This document shows positions 1 to 6,169 of a stretch of 6,273 bases of DNA, piece after piece. The position numbers and the translations under genes are program-made. This DNA is from Candidatus Rifleibacteriota bacterium (GTDB lineage: Bacteria > UBP17 > UBA6191 > JACPRK01): contig JACQZL010000398.1 in assembly GCA_016213865.1 (NCBI GenBank), forward strand, positions 7,618-13,890. The letters are read 5' to 3'. Numbering within the stretch: the stretch's first letter is position 1; each line of letters opens with the position of its first letter. The notes below the pieces were generated by a model. That model was not told where the DNA came from, did not search any database, and saw nothing but the letters and a program-made list of their open reading frames with translations.

Positions 1-879
1 GGCGCCGAGCATGCCGTCATGCACCTCCTGTATGCGCGGTTCTGGACCAAGGTGATGAGCGACGCGGGCCTCATCCAGTTCAACGAACCGTTCTATCGGC
101 TGCGCAACCAGGGCATGGTCCTCGGCGCCGACGGACAGAAGATGTCGAAGTCCAAGGGCAACGTGGTCACTCCCGACGAGGTCGTGGAGCGCTACGGCTG
201 CGACACCCTGAGGGCCTACCTGCTCTTCCTGGGCAGCTTCGAGAGCGAAGTCGCCTGGAGCGACGAGGCGATCAGCGGCATCCAGCGTTTCCACTATCGC
301 GTGTGGGACCTCGTCACGGGCCGCCGTCAGGTCGACGTGCCACCGCGGCCTGCCAGCGCCGACGAGGTGGCCGCGGCTCTGCGCACGGTCGAGCGCCAGC
401 GTCACCGGGCCATCAAGAAGGTGACCCAGGACCTCGAGGGGTTTTCCTTCAACACCGCCGTGGCGGCCCTGATGGAGTACACCAACGCGATGGTCGATGC
501 GGCCGGCCTGACCGGCGTCCACGCGACCCCGGGATGGGAGCAGGCCGTCGAGACCCTGCTGGTCCTCCTCGCTCCCGTTTCGCCCTTCATCAGCGAAGAG
601 CTATGGGAGCGGACCGGCCGTCGAGCGCGGACGGGCAGCGTTCACACGCAGAGATGGCCCACCTGGGATGAAGCAAGCCTGATTGCCGATCGGATCGAGT
701 ACCCGGTCCAGATCAACGGGAAGATCCGCGACCGCGTGCAGGTCGATACCGGCACTTCCGAAGCCGACCTGCGGGTCCTCGTGATGGAGCGCGAGGCGGT
801 GAAGAAGTACGTCGAGGGCAAGCAGATAGCCAAGTTCCTGGTCGTTTCGGGCCGGCTGGTCAGCATCGCGGTGAAGTGA
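1..879 (+). CDS. leuS: Leucyl-tRNA synthetase, C-terminal part (5' end outside window)
   Basis: Class I aminoacyl-tRNA synthetase that charges tRNA-Leu with leucine in the cytoplasm. The frame is open from base 1, so about 292 residues of a protein usually 800-900 long are present. The first residues read GAEHAVMHLLYARFW, the conserved catalytic-core stretch before the signature loop. KMSKS follows at 139-153 and continues as KGNVV. After it come the helical anticodon-binding domain (around 400-610, with a typical APVSPFISEELWE segment) and the small C-terminal domain with VQINGKIRDRV, ending GRLVSIAVK and TGA. No frameshift or missing block is visible. It converges on the kinase gene, with 49 bases between the two stop codons. 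Family assignment is very secure; only the N-terminal editing and Rossmann parts cannot be judged. Confidence 0.97.
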   Translation, partial: GAEHAVMHLLYARFWTKVMSDAGLIQFNEPFYRLRNQGMVLGADGQKMSKSKGNVVTPDEVVERYGCDTLRAYLLFLGSFESEVAWSDEAISGIQRFHYRVWDLVTGRRQVDVPPRPASADEVAAALRTVERQRHRAIKKVTQDLEGFSFNTAVAALMEYTNAMVDAAGLTGVHATPGWEQAVETLLVLLAPVSPFISEELWERTGRRARTGSVHTQRWPTWDEASLIADRIEYPVQINGKIRDRVQVDTGTSEADLRVLVMEREAVKKYVEGKQIAKFLVVSGRLVSIAVK

Positions 880-885
880 CCGGCC

Positions 886-919
886 GGCGCCCCGAGAGGT
901 GCTCGGGGGGCGCCCGAGC
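886..919. terminator. Strong GC hairpin between converging genes, candidate bidirectional terminator
   Basis: Bases 886-896 (GGCGCCCCGAG) pair with 902-914 (CTCGGGGGGCGCC) across a 5-base loop, giving 11 base pairs with a two-G bulge. A competing smaller hairpin pairs 901-907 with 913-919. It sits in the short gap between the leuS stop and the kinase stop, where a shared terminator would be expected. Neither strand has a T-run after the stem, so it is not a classical intrinsic terminator. It may instead block 3' exonucleases or pause polymerase. The pairing is seen directly; the role is inferred. Confidence 0.4.
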
Positions 920-928
920 CCTTCGGCT

Positions 929-3454
929 TCAGCGCGGGCGCGGCGGACGCCGCGAGACGTCGAAATCGTAAAGGGCCAATCCGTTCCGTTCGTGCCCACA
1001 GACGACGGCCAGCAGGCGGTTCCCGCTGAGCGTGGCAGAGCTGTCGACCCCGGCGGGGAACATCTTGGGAACGGGGGACTGCCCCACCTGCTGCCAGTCC
1101 TGGCCGTCCTCGCTCCTCAGGGCAACGGCAAACGGGTTCTTCAGCTTGCCCAGCAGAAAGGTCAGGTAGAACCGGCCGTCGCCGGCGGCCAGCGCGGGTG
1201 CTGCCCGGGCCTCGAAGATCAAGTCCGACGGCAACACCTCTAGGGGCTTCGAGTAGGTCTCACCCGCATCCCGGGAGCTTTGCACGTAGATGTGCTTGTC
1301 CGAATCGTAGGCGACGACGACCCTTCCAACCGAGGCAGCCACGGCAAGGCGACTTCGGCTGACGCGTTGGACTCGCGGAGTCACGTCCCTTGGGGCCGAC
1401 CATCGCCCTCGAGGGGGGGCCGTGGCCATCGTCGCCCGAAGCACCGGCGTCCGCTCGTTGCCGTTGAGGAAGGCCAGGCGCCGATCGCCACACCTCTTCA
1501 GCAATTGCAGGTAATCCCCGGGCGGGAGGAACTGCTCGGCGGCCGGCAGCTCGCCGAGCCCGGCCGGCCCGACCGGGAGCCGCAGAAAGCCAGTGTCGGA
1601 CTGGAGTTGCCGGTCGAGCCGTACCAGACAGTCGACGTGTCCTTCCTCGGGGTCGCCCAGCGTCACGTCCGACCAGCCCGCCCGCGTCGCGGGCAGCCAG
1701 GCGCGCGCCTGCCTGGGCCGAAACCGCAAGCCGGCTCCGGTCCAATCCTCGGATTTCCAGCCCACGACCACGCCGTGAGCGGTCCAGCACAGCGTCGCGC
1801 CGTCGGCTCGCTCGGAGACGACTTGCGGATCGCCCCAGGTGGCCCCGCCATCGGAACTCTCTCTTACGAAGATCCTGGCGCCGGGAGACCGTCGATTCTC
1901 GGTCCACACCAGGGTCACTTCCTCGCCCAGACACGCGATGACCGGGCTGGAACAGTCGCCCTTGGCAATCCAGACGGCCGGGCTCTCGGGAAGCAGCTCC
2001 AGCGTCGTCCAGGAGCACTCGGCAGCTCGACTGGCACCGACGATCCCCGCGCGATACCGCGAGGCCGGGCTCAAGCCGGAAAGCGCGTTGACCGTGACGC
2101 CTTCGGGGAGAGCAACCACCTGCTCCTCGGGCACTCCGTCTCGCCGGAAGGCCAGGCGGAGACCCTTCGGGGCCGGCCGCGAAAGCCACACCTTCGCGCG
2201 GTTCACCCCCGCGGCAACCCGGACAATCTCCGGCAGCGGCTGCTCGGCCGGCGCCATGGTCGCAACTGTCGGAGCGACCGCACCCGATGACTCGGGCGGC
2301 GCCGGGCTACCTCGCCCGCCGGTCGCCCACCACGAAAGGCCTGCCGCGAGCATGGCCGCCACCAACACCCACCAGCCCCGGATGCCTGCGCGTGGGCCAG
2401 CCCGAGCGCAACGCGAGGGCAGTAGGACCGGCGTCCCTGCCGGTCCTGACCCGGCGCCAGCCGGGTCAGCCTGGCCGGCCGCCGGGGGCATTTGCTTGCG
2501 TACGGTCGCGGTGGCGGCCCTGGACCTTCTGGAGCCCGTGGAGGCAAGGGTCGGCAGTGGCCGTGGCGCGTTCACCGCCAGGGCCGCGCGCAACTTGGGC
2601 GACCCGAGGAGGCCCTCGACGGTGCCGGCAACAGGCCGTTCCCGGGGAAGGCGCGCCAGGCACGCCGCAACCAGGTCCGCGAGCTCCGCCGGAACCCCCG
2701 GCAGCACCTCACCCAGGGGTTCAAGGCGCCCGACGAGTTGGGCCTGGAGCACGGCGTTGAGGTCGGAGCCCCGGAAGGGGCGGCACCCCGCCAGCAGTTC
2801 GAACAGGATGACCCCGAGTGCATAGACGTCGGCGACGGGCCCGGCCGAGTGGCCCTCGATCACCTCTGGAGCGATGTAGCCCGGAGTCCCGAGGAGCATC
2901 CCCGCGGCCGTCTGGACCGTCTGGTCCACTGACGTGGCCTTCGACAGGCCGAAGTCCGCCACCTTCGGCTGTCCGCCGGCTGCCAGCAGCACGTTCTCCG
3001 GCTTGAGGTCCCGATGGACGATGCCGGCCTGGTGGGCCGCTTCCAGACCGGAGGCGATCCCCCGCCCCAGGTCCATCACCCTATCCAGCGGAAGCCGGCC
3101 CCCGGTGCTCAGCAAGTCCCGCAGCGTCCCCCCTGTCACGAACTCGGTCGCCAGGTACGGAGCCGCGCCCGCGAAGCCCGCGTCGAACAGCGCCACCAGG
3201 TTCGAATGGGAGAGCTGCGCCTGGATCCTCGCCTCCCGAAGGAACCGCCGCCGCGTCTCCTCGACGTTGAACAGCCCGGGAGCTAGGAGCTTCAAGGCCA
3301 CGGTCCGGTCGAGACTCTCCTGGACCGCCCGGTAGACAGTACCCGAGGAGCCCGAGGCCACCTCCTCGATGATGCGGTATCCGCGAACAGAGGTCATCGG
3401 CGCCGCCTGCGTCGGGGTCATGGTAGCGCATGGCTGGGCTGAGCGCGGTTGCAC
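929..3454 (-). CDS. Receptor-like Ser/Thr protein kinase with extracytoplasmic Fn3-like and Asp-box (BNR) propeller region
   Basis: An 841-residue Hanks-type kinase predicted to span the inner membrane once. The kinase domain (about residues 24-285) has the ATP lysine in VALK (K55), the helix-C glutamate E74, HRDLKPEN (catalytic D149), DFG (D167), an activation segment ending GTPGYIAPE (189-197), DVYALGV and the late arginine of RERP, so it should be active. The first glycine of the P-loop is alanine (A33). A Pro/Ala-rich linker leads to one membrane helix (about 360-376, WWVLVAAMLAAGLSWWA). Outside, residues 405-488 look Fn3-like (GLSPASRYRAGI near the end), followed by a beta-rich region with Asp-boxes SSDGGATW (533-540) and SRDAGETY (727-734) and a variant SEDGQDW (781-787). 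I see no sialidase active-site pattern, so a binding or sensing propeller is likelier than an enzyme. The start is uncertain: GTG at 3454 and ATGs at 3421 and 3397 all lack a clear Shine-Dalgarno; I list the longest form and number from it. Ligand and substrates are unknown. Confidence 0.9.
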   Translation of the reverse strand: MQPRSAQPCATMTPTQAAPMTSVRGYRIIEEVASGSSGTVYRAVQESLDRTVALKLLAPGLFNVEETRRRFLREARIQAQLSHSNLVALFDAGFAGAAPYLATEFVTGGTLRDLLSTGGRLPLDRVMDLGRGIASGLEAAHQAGIVHRDLKPENVLLAAGGQPKVADFGLSKATSVDQTVQTAAGMLLGTPGYIAPEVIEGHSAGPVADVYALGVILFELLAGCRPFRGSDLNAVLQAQLVGRLEPLGEVLPGVPAELADLVAACLARLPRERPVAGTVEGLLGSPKLRAALAVNAPRPLPTLASTGSRRSRAATATVRKQMPPAAGQADPAGAGSGPAGTPVLLPSRCARAGPRAGIRGWWVLVAAMLAAGLSWWATGGRGSPAPPESSGAVAPTVATMAPAEQPLPEIVRVAAGVNRAKVWLSRPAPKGLRLAFRRDGVPEEQVVALPEGVTVNALSGLSPASRYRAGIVGASRAAECSWTTLELLPESPAVWIAKGDCSSPVIACLGEEVTLVWTENRRSPGARIFVRESSDGGATWGDPQVVSERADGATLCWTAHGVVVGWKSEDWTGAGLRFRPRQARAWLPATRAGWSDVTLGDPEEGHVDCLVRLDRQLQSDTGFLRLPVGPAGLGELPAAEQFLPPGDYLQLLKRCGDRRLAFLNGNERTPVLRATMATAPPRGRWSAPRDVTPRVQRVSRSRLAVAASVGRVVVAYDSDKHIYVQSSRDAGETYSKPLEVLPSDLIFEARAAPALAAGDGRFYLTFLLGKLKNPFAVALRSEDGQDWQQVGQSPVPKMFPAGVDSSATLSGNRLLAVVCGHERNGLALYDFDVSRRPPRPR

Positions 3455-3514
3455 TCACACTCGACTGACCGTGCCCCTGCCATCGGTCGGTGACGCAAGC
3501 GTCTCCTGGCGTCG

Positions 3515-3547
3515 GCCGAAAAACGGAATCGGGTGTCCCCAGTTTTC
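3515..3547. repeat. Repeat-like block after the transglutaminase-like gene
   Basis: The block contains a small hairpin (CCGAAAAACGG, 3516-3526) followed by GGAATCGGGTGTCCCC and AGTTTTC, and runs up to the stop codon of the 3546-4640 gene. Read on the - strand, it begins in the stop itself as TGAAAACTGGGG. From memory, sequences of the form GGGGACA-CCGATTCCGTTTTTC recur in many GC-rich environmental genomes, often close to REP-associated (Y1, IS200-like) transposases. I cannot search to confirm, and no transposase is present here. The hairpin is seen; the repeat identity is recall. Confidence 0.35.
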
Positions 3548-4640
3548 ACCTCACCCAGCCGAGGAGGCGCCCGAGACTGCGTAGGGCGGCCGGCAGACAG
3601 CGCACGTCCGCGGCCAGTTCGCGGCCCAGTCGAGCAGGCAGTCGGCGGACGCCGGTGCCCGGTTCGCCCCCACGCCAGGCAACCCACGCCAAGAGAGCCA
3701 CGTAGAACGCGCCGAGGGCCGCTGCCAGCCGGGAAGGCCAAGACGCAGGCCCGCGAGAAAAGCAGCGATCGAGCCACTGGTTTGCGCTGCCTATCCACGC
3801 CGCCACTTTCCAGCGGAAGGAGAGCGGCCGTCCCATGTCGGCAAGGGCCCAGACCGGTTCGGGACCCTGTCCCGTTCGCACCCAGAGCTCCCGGAGCCTG
3901 GGCCCATACTCGAGTGCGCAGAAGCCCTCGGTGCTGGGCGGCAGGGGAGTCGCGAGTGCGGTGACGCCAACCGAACGCAGGCCGGCACCTTCTCGCTGGA
4001 GGCCGGAGAGCGAGAGGAACCGATCCGGCCGATGGAAGGCCACTCCTATCCACGGGTCGACGAGAATCCAGCCACGCTGCCACGTGAGGTAGACCTCGAT
4101 CGAAGCGAACGAGCGAGGGGCCAACAGCGCACCGTCCGAACCCAGCACCACACGATTGCGGAGCTTGGCCCGCGTGGCGAGGAGAGATGCCAGCGTCGCC
4201 ACCGAGAGACCGTCGCCGGGGTCACCGCGCCCCCACCCATTCCAGAGCTCCCGCGGTGTTCTGGGCCTGCAAGGAGGGCGGGACCAAGCCGTCGAGAAGC
4301 GAGGAACCGCGGGCATCAACTCGCGCAGGCCCTGGCAAAGGACGCGCAGACGGTCGACTTCATTCCATTCCTTCGCCGCCCGGCGGGCGATATCAACCGT
4401 CTCCTCGGGGAGGTCCTGACTCGGGTCGGGCTCGGAAGACACCACCAGCGCACGCGAGGCACCCGGCAGCTCGTCGAGGCGAGCACCGTTCATGAGAGAA
4501 ACCGTCGCGACGCCGCAGGTCAGCCGCTCGGCGATGGGCAGCAGCAGGGCCAGGACGAGGGCGAGACGGCGGAGGGTCGTGGAGATGGGGCTGAAGGGAC
4601 CCAAGGGGCTGAGAGGGCCGTGGGGCTGAGGACCGATCAC
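3546..4640 (-). CDS. Membrane protein with a degenerate transglutaminase-like domain
   Basis: A 364-residue protein of no named family that I recognise. A helix at residues 24-40 (LRRLALVLALLLPIAER) is either a signal peptide or an anchor; a second helix lies at 304-321 and is followed by a 43-residue arginine-rich tail. By the positive-inside rule both ends are cytoplasmic and residues 41-303 are outside. Residues 138-201 resemble the transglutaminase core: a G-x-x helix SVATLASLL, then EVYLTWQRGWILVDPWIGV, the usual EV-W-DP pattern. The expected Cys position appears to be S146, the expected His before EV is F178, and only D195 of the triad remains, so a non-catalytic binding role is likely. 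The GTG start at 4640 overlaps the upstream stop (GTGA) and keeps the first helix; the next ATG, codon 50, would remove it. The open frame extends upstream to 4859, but that part lies over the carbonic anhydrase gene. A kinase gene follows 91 bases later. The domain call is by eye and moderately sure. Confidence 0.72.
   Translation of the reverse strand: MIGPQPHGPLSPLGPFSPISTTLRRLALVLALLLPIAERLTCGVATVSLMNGARLDELPGASRALVVSSEPDPSQDLPEETVDIARRAAKEWNEVDRLRVLCQGLRELMPAVPRFSTAWSRPPCRPRTPRELWNGWGRGDPGDGLSVATLASLLATRAKLRNRVVLGSDGALLAPRSFASIEVYLTWQRGWILVDPWIGVAFHRPDRFLSLSGLQREGAGLRSVGVTALATPLPPSTEGFCALEYGPRLRELWVRTGQGPEPVWALADMGRPLSFRWKVAAWIGSANQWLDRCFSRGPASWPSRLAAALGAFYVALLAWVAWRGGEPGTGVRRLPARLGRELAADVRCLPAALRSLGRLLGWVR
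4587..4631. repeat. Short degenerate tandem repeat, about 2.5 units of 17-18 bases
   Basis: Units begin at 4587, 4605 and 4622, each starting GGGGCTGA on the + strand: 18 bases, then 17 bases, then a partial copy. If the GTG at 4640 is the real start, the repeat encodes the proline-rich cytoplasmic tip (codons 4-18) of the transglutaminase-like protein. The 17/18 unit length shifts the frame between copies, which would suit a non-coding spacer better, so a TTG at 4604 remains a possible alternative start. Confidence 0.45.
4637..4640 (-). promoter_or_regulatory. GTGA stop/start overlap, candidate translational coupling
   Basis: On the - strand, GTG (4640-4638) overlaps TGA (4639-4637). The carbonic anhydrase-like gene ends and the transglutaminase-like gene begins here. 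No clear Shine-Dalgarno precedes this GTG, so ribosomes finishing the upstream gene may re-initiate. Confidence 0.55.
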
Positions 4641-5182
4641 CGATAGCTGGCCGCGTACTCGACGTAGTGCTGAGCGCTGGCCGAGAGGGAGGCCGTCTCC
4701 TCGGCCGTGAGGGACCGGCGCACCCGGCCGGGAACGCCGACGACGAGCGAGCCAGGCGGGATCTTGGTCCCGGGCGAAACGAGCGTTCCGGCCGCCACGA
4801 GGGAGCCGCGGCCGATGACGACGCCGTCGAGGAGGATCGCCCCCATGCCGATGAGGCACAGGTCCTCGACGATGCAGGCGTGCAGGACGGCCGAGTGTCC
4901 CACGGTCACCTCGTCCCCGAGCTCGGTCGGGTAGAGCTCGAGCGTCTCGTGAAGGACCGTGTTGTCCTGGATGTTGGTGCGGCGGCCGATCAGGACGTGG
5001 TGAACGTCCCCTCGTACGACGGCGTTGAACCAGATGCTCGATTCGGCGCCGATCGTCACGTCGCCGATGATGCGGGCGCCGGCGGCCAGGAAGACGGAAG
5101 GGTCAATGCGGGGCCAGGTGCCTTTGTAGGGCAGGATCGTAGCGCCCGGGGGCACAACGAGGGAAGGTTGCAGCTCGCTCAA
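4637..5182 (-). CDS. Gamma-class carbonic anhydrase-like left-handed beta-helix protein
   Basis: A 181-residue hexapeptide-repeat protein of the YrdA/PaaY/gamma-carbonic anhydrase family, expected to form a cytoplasmic homotrimer with metal sites between subunits. It may hydrate CO2 reversibly, but several family members have weak or no measured activity, so the reaction is inferred. All three metal histidines of the family are present: H78 in NTVLHET, and H96 and H101 in VGHSAVLHAC. R57 and D59 of VVRGD and Q72 of NIQDN, also conserved around the active site, are kept. Hexapeptide turns run from about residue 27 to 150, then a C-terminal helix (TAEETASLSASAQHYVEYA) closes the fold; length is normal. 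The start is TTG at 5182, supported by GAAAGGAG seven bases upstream; no ATG or GTG in this frame fits better. It lies 57 bases after the DUF62 gene, and its stop overlaps the next start. Confidence 0.93.
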   Translation of the reverse strand: MSELQPSLVVPPGATILPYKGTWPRIDPSVFLAAGARIIGDVTIGAESSIWFNAVVRGDVHHVLIGRRTNIQDNTVLHETLELYPTELGDEVTVGHSAVLHACIVEDLCLIGMGAILLDGVVIGRGSLVAAGTLVSPGTKIPPGSLVVGVPGRVRRSLTAEETASLSASAQHYVEYAASYR

Positions 5183-5189
5183 GACGGGT

Positions 5190-5197
5190 CTCCTTTC
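5190..5197 (-). promoter_or_regulatory. Shine-Dalgarno sequence that fixes the TTG start at 5182
   Basis: The - strand reads GAAAGGAG, then seven bases, then TTG. This is the best ribosome binding site in the window and the reason for accepting a TTG start. Just upstream, 5205-5217 (CCCCAAGCTGGGG) can form a 5-base-pair hairpin with a 3-base loop; without a T-run after it, it is probably not a terminator. Confidence 0.75.
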
Positions 5198-5239
5198 AGA
5201 CTGCCCCCAAGCTGGGGTGCGCGTCCCGAGGGCCGGCTC

Positions 5240-6046
5240 TCATCTCAGAAAAGCGATCTCGAACCGCTCACCGGCTTCGTGGATGCCGAGCAAGCCCGCG
5301 GCCGAGTACTCACGCACGGAGAGCTCGAGAAAGCCGGCGCTTCCCCACACTGCCACGGCCGCGCCGTGGGGGGCGTCCTGGTAGGTGGGGGCGAGGCGGG
5401 TCAGCGTCTCGCCGCCGGGGGCCGAGAGCTCGAAGGCGTGGCGTTCGAAGAACGGCCCGAAATCCTGACGGGGCAAGTTGGTGATCAGGTTGCCGAAACC
5501 GTCGATCCGCAGGACGACCCCTTCCCACCGCGAAGCCTCCCCCTCGCGGGGAGGCAGCTCTCGCGGAGCCGGCACGTCCAGATGCTGGTAACCGCCGGCG
5601 GCCTCGAGGAAGTCGGAACCCGATTCGCCGGCCAATAGACGCCCGGCGGCCGGAGCGAAGACGTCGCGTGCGTGGAAGGTGGCGGAGGGGACCTCCCAGT
5701 TGGGCTTGATGCGGAAGACCTGGACCCCCGTCTCGGCGTCCAGCGCCGGGGCGAGGAGGCCGTTGTCCGGGCCGACGAAGGTGAAGCGATCGGTGCGGGC
5801 CACCAGCGCCGCCCGCTCCGTTCCAACCCCGGGGTCGACGACGGCCAGATGGAGCGTCCCCGCCGGGAAGGTGCAGCACGCCTCGCGGAGCAGCATTGCG
5901 CCGGCGAAGATGTCCTGCGGCGCCACCGTGTGCGTCACATCCACGATGGTCAGGCCGGAGCAACGGCTGAGCAAGACACCCTTGACGGCCGCCACGTACG
6001 GGTCCGCCAGGCCAAAGTCGGATAGGAAGGTGACGATCGGAGGCAC
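5240..6046 (-). CDS. SAM hydroxide adenosyltransferase (DUF62, fluorinase/chlorinase superfamily)
   Basis: A 268-residue cytoplasmic protein of the DUF62 family. Characterised members use an activated water or hydroxide to split S-adenosylmethionine into adenosine and methionine; the physiological purpose is unclear. The family pattern is complete: SDFG near the N-terminus (D10), VVDPGVG (D71), GPDNG (93-96), FHARDVFAP (H125), DGFGNLITN in the C-terminal domain, and a GFLELSV segment near the end. D71, R78 and H125 match the Asp-Arg-His set described for the hydroxide enzymes. Halogenating members are a small branch, and nothing here points to them. The GTG start at 6046 has no Shine-Dalgarno; a possible -10 box ends seven bases before it, which would give a leaderless mRNA. 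It is the first gene of the - strand run. No functional link to the next gene is evident. Family call is very secure; the exact start less so. Confidence 0.93.
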   Translation of the reverse strand: MPPIVTFLSDFGLADPYVAAVKGVLLSRCSGLTIVDVTHTVAPQDIFAGAMLLREACCTFPAGTLHLAVVDPGVGTERAALVARTDRFTFVGPDNGLLAPALDAETGVQVFRIKPNWEVPSATFHARDVFAPAAGRLLAGESGSDFLEAAGGYQHLDVPAPRELPPREGEASRWEGVVLRIDGFGNLITNLPRQDFGPFFERHAFELSAPGGETLTRLAPTYQDAPHGAAVAVWGSAGFLELSVREYSAAGLLGIHEAGERFEIAFLR

Positions 6047-6053
6047 GAGGGAG

Positions 6054-6062
6054 ACAATACCA
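6054..6062 (-). promoter_or_regulatory. Candidate extended -10 promoter element for the - strand gene run
   Basis: The - strand reads TGGTATTGT, i.e. an extended TGn followed by TATTGT (4 of 6 matches to TATAAT), then CTCCCTC and the GTG start. No good -35 box is seen. Transcription from it would begin at or very near the GTG, consistent with the missing Shine-Dalgarno. It is a single weak motif in a GC-rich background. Confidence 0.3.
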
Positions 6063-6098
6063 CTGGAGTTTTCGATTCGCGAGTTGTAGCGCGGGGCC

Positions 6099-6117
6099 CC
6101 TTCGACAGGCTCAGGAC
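6099..6117. repeat. Dispersed repeat core (CCTTCGACAGGCTCAGGAC)
   Basis: I recognise this 19-base sequence from memory as the core of a very common dispersed repeat in GC-rich bacterial and metagenomic genomes; its reverse strand gives the spurious peptide LSLSKG seen in many false gene calls. It follows an 8-base palindrome GGGGCCCC at 6093-6100. Function unknown. The identity rests on recall, not a search. Confidence 0.5.
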
Positions 6118-6119
6118 AT

Positions 6120-6169
6120 GCTTGTGCCCCGCCAGTGGCCTGCGGCCGCTCGGAGAGCGGGGGACAAGC
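6120..6169. repeat. Imperfect inverted repeat, 13-base arms
   Basis: Arm 6120-6132 (GCTTGTGCCCCGC) pairs with 6157-6169 (GCGGGGGACAAGC) at 12 of 13 positions across a 24-base loop, which itself holds the palindrome GCGGCCGC (6142-6149). It adjoins the 6099-6117 repeat core and may belong to the same element. The pairing is seen directly; the role is unknown. Confidence 0.5.

Noticed and set aside
1280..2825. Two long + strand open frames (1280-2290 and 1839-2825) opposite the kinase gene
   Set aside because: They lie wholly antisense to a protein with clear kinase and Asp-box motifs. Their translations are Arg/Pro/Gly-rich with no domain, as expected for shadow frames in GC-rich DNA.
3492..3503. 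Small palindrome GACGC-AA-GCGTC upstream of the kinase as an operator
   Set aside because: Five-base-pair arms arise often by chance in GC-rich DNA, and no promoter elements are placed around it.
3418..4083. 221-codon - strand frame overlapping the transglutaminase-like gene
   Set aside because: It is a shadow in another frame, Arg/Pro-rich without membrane helices or motifs, and conflicts with the better supported frame.
4512..4520. Cysteine after the first helix of the transglutaminase-like protein as a lipoprotein site
   Set aside because: The preceding residues (R-L-T before C42) do not fit a lipobox, so a lipid anchor is not supported.
4641..4859. 73-codon N-terminal extension of the transglutaminase-like gene
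   Set aside because: It overlaps the conserved end of the gamma-CA in another frame, is extremely Arg/Pro-rich, and the GTGA overlap at 4640 gives a better start.
4667..5638. 323-codon + strand open frame across two genes
   Set aside because: It runs antisense through both the gamma-CA and DUF62 genes, each with complete family motifs, and shows no recognisable protein pattern.
5240..6046. Fluorinase or chlorinase function for the DUF62 protein
   Set aside because: The Asp-Arg-His set typical of the hydroxide-using family is present, and nothing in the sequence or context points to halogen chemistry.
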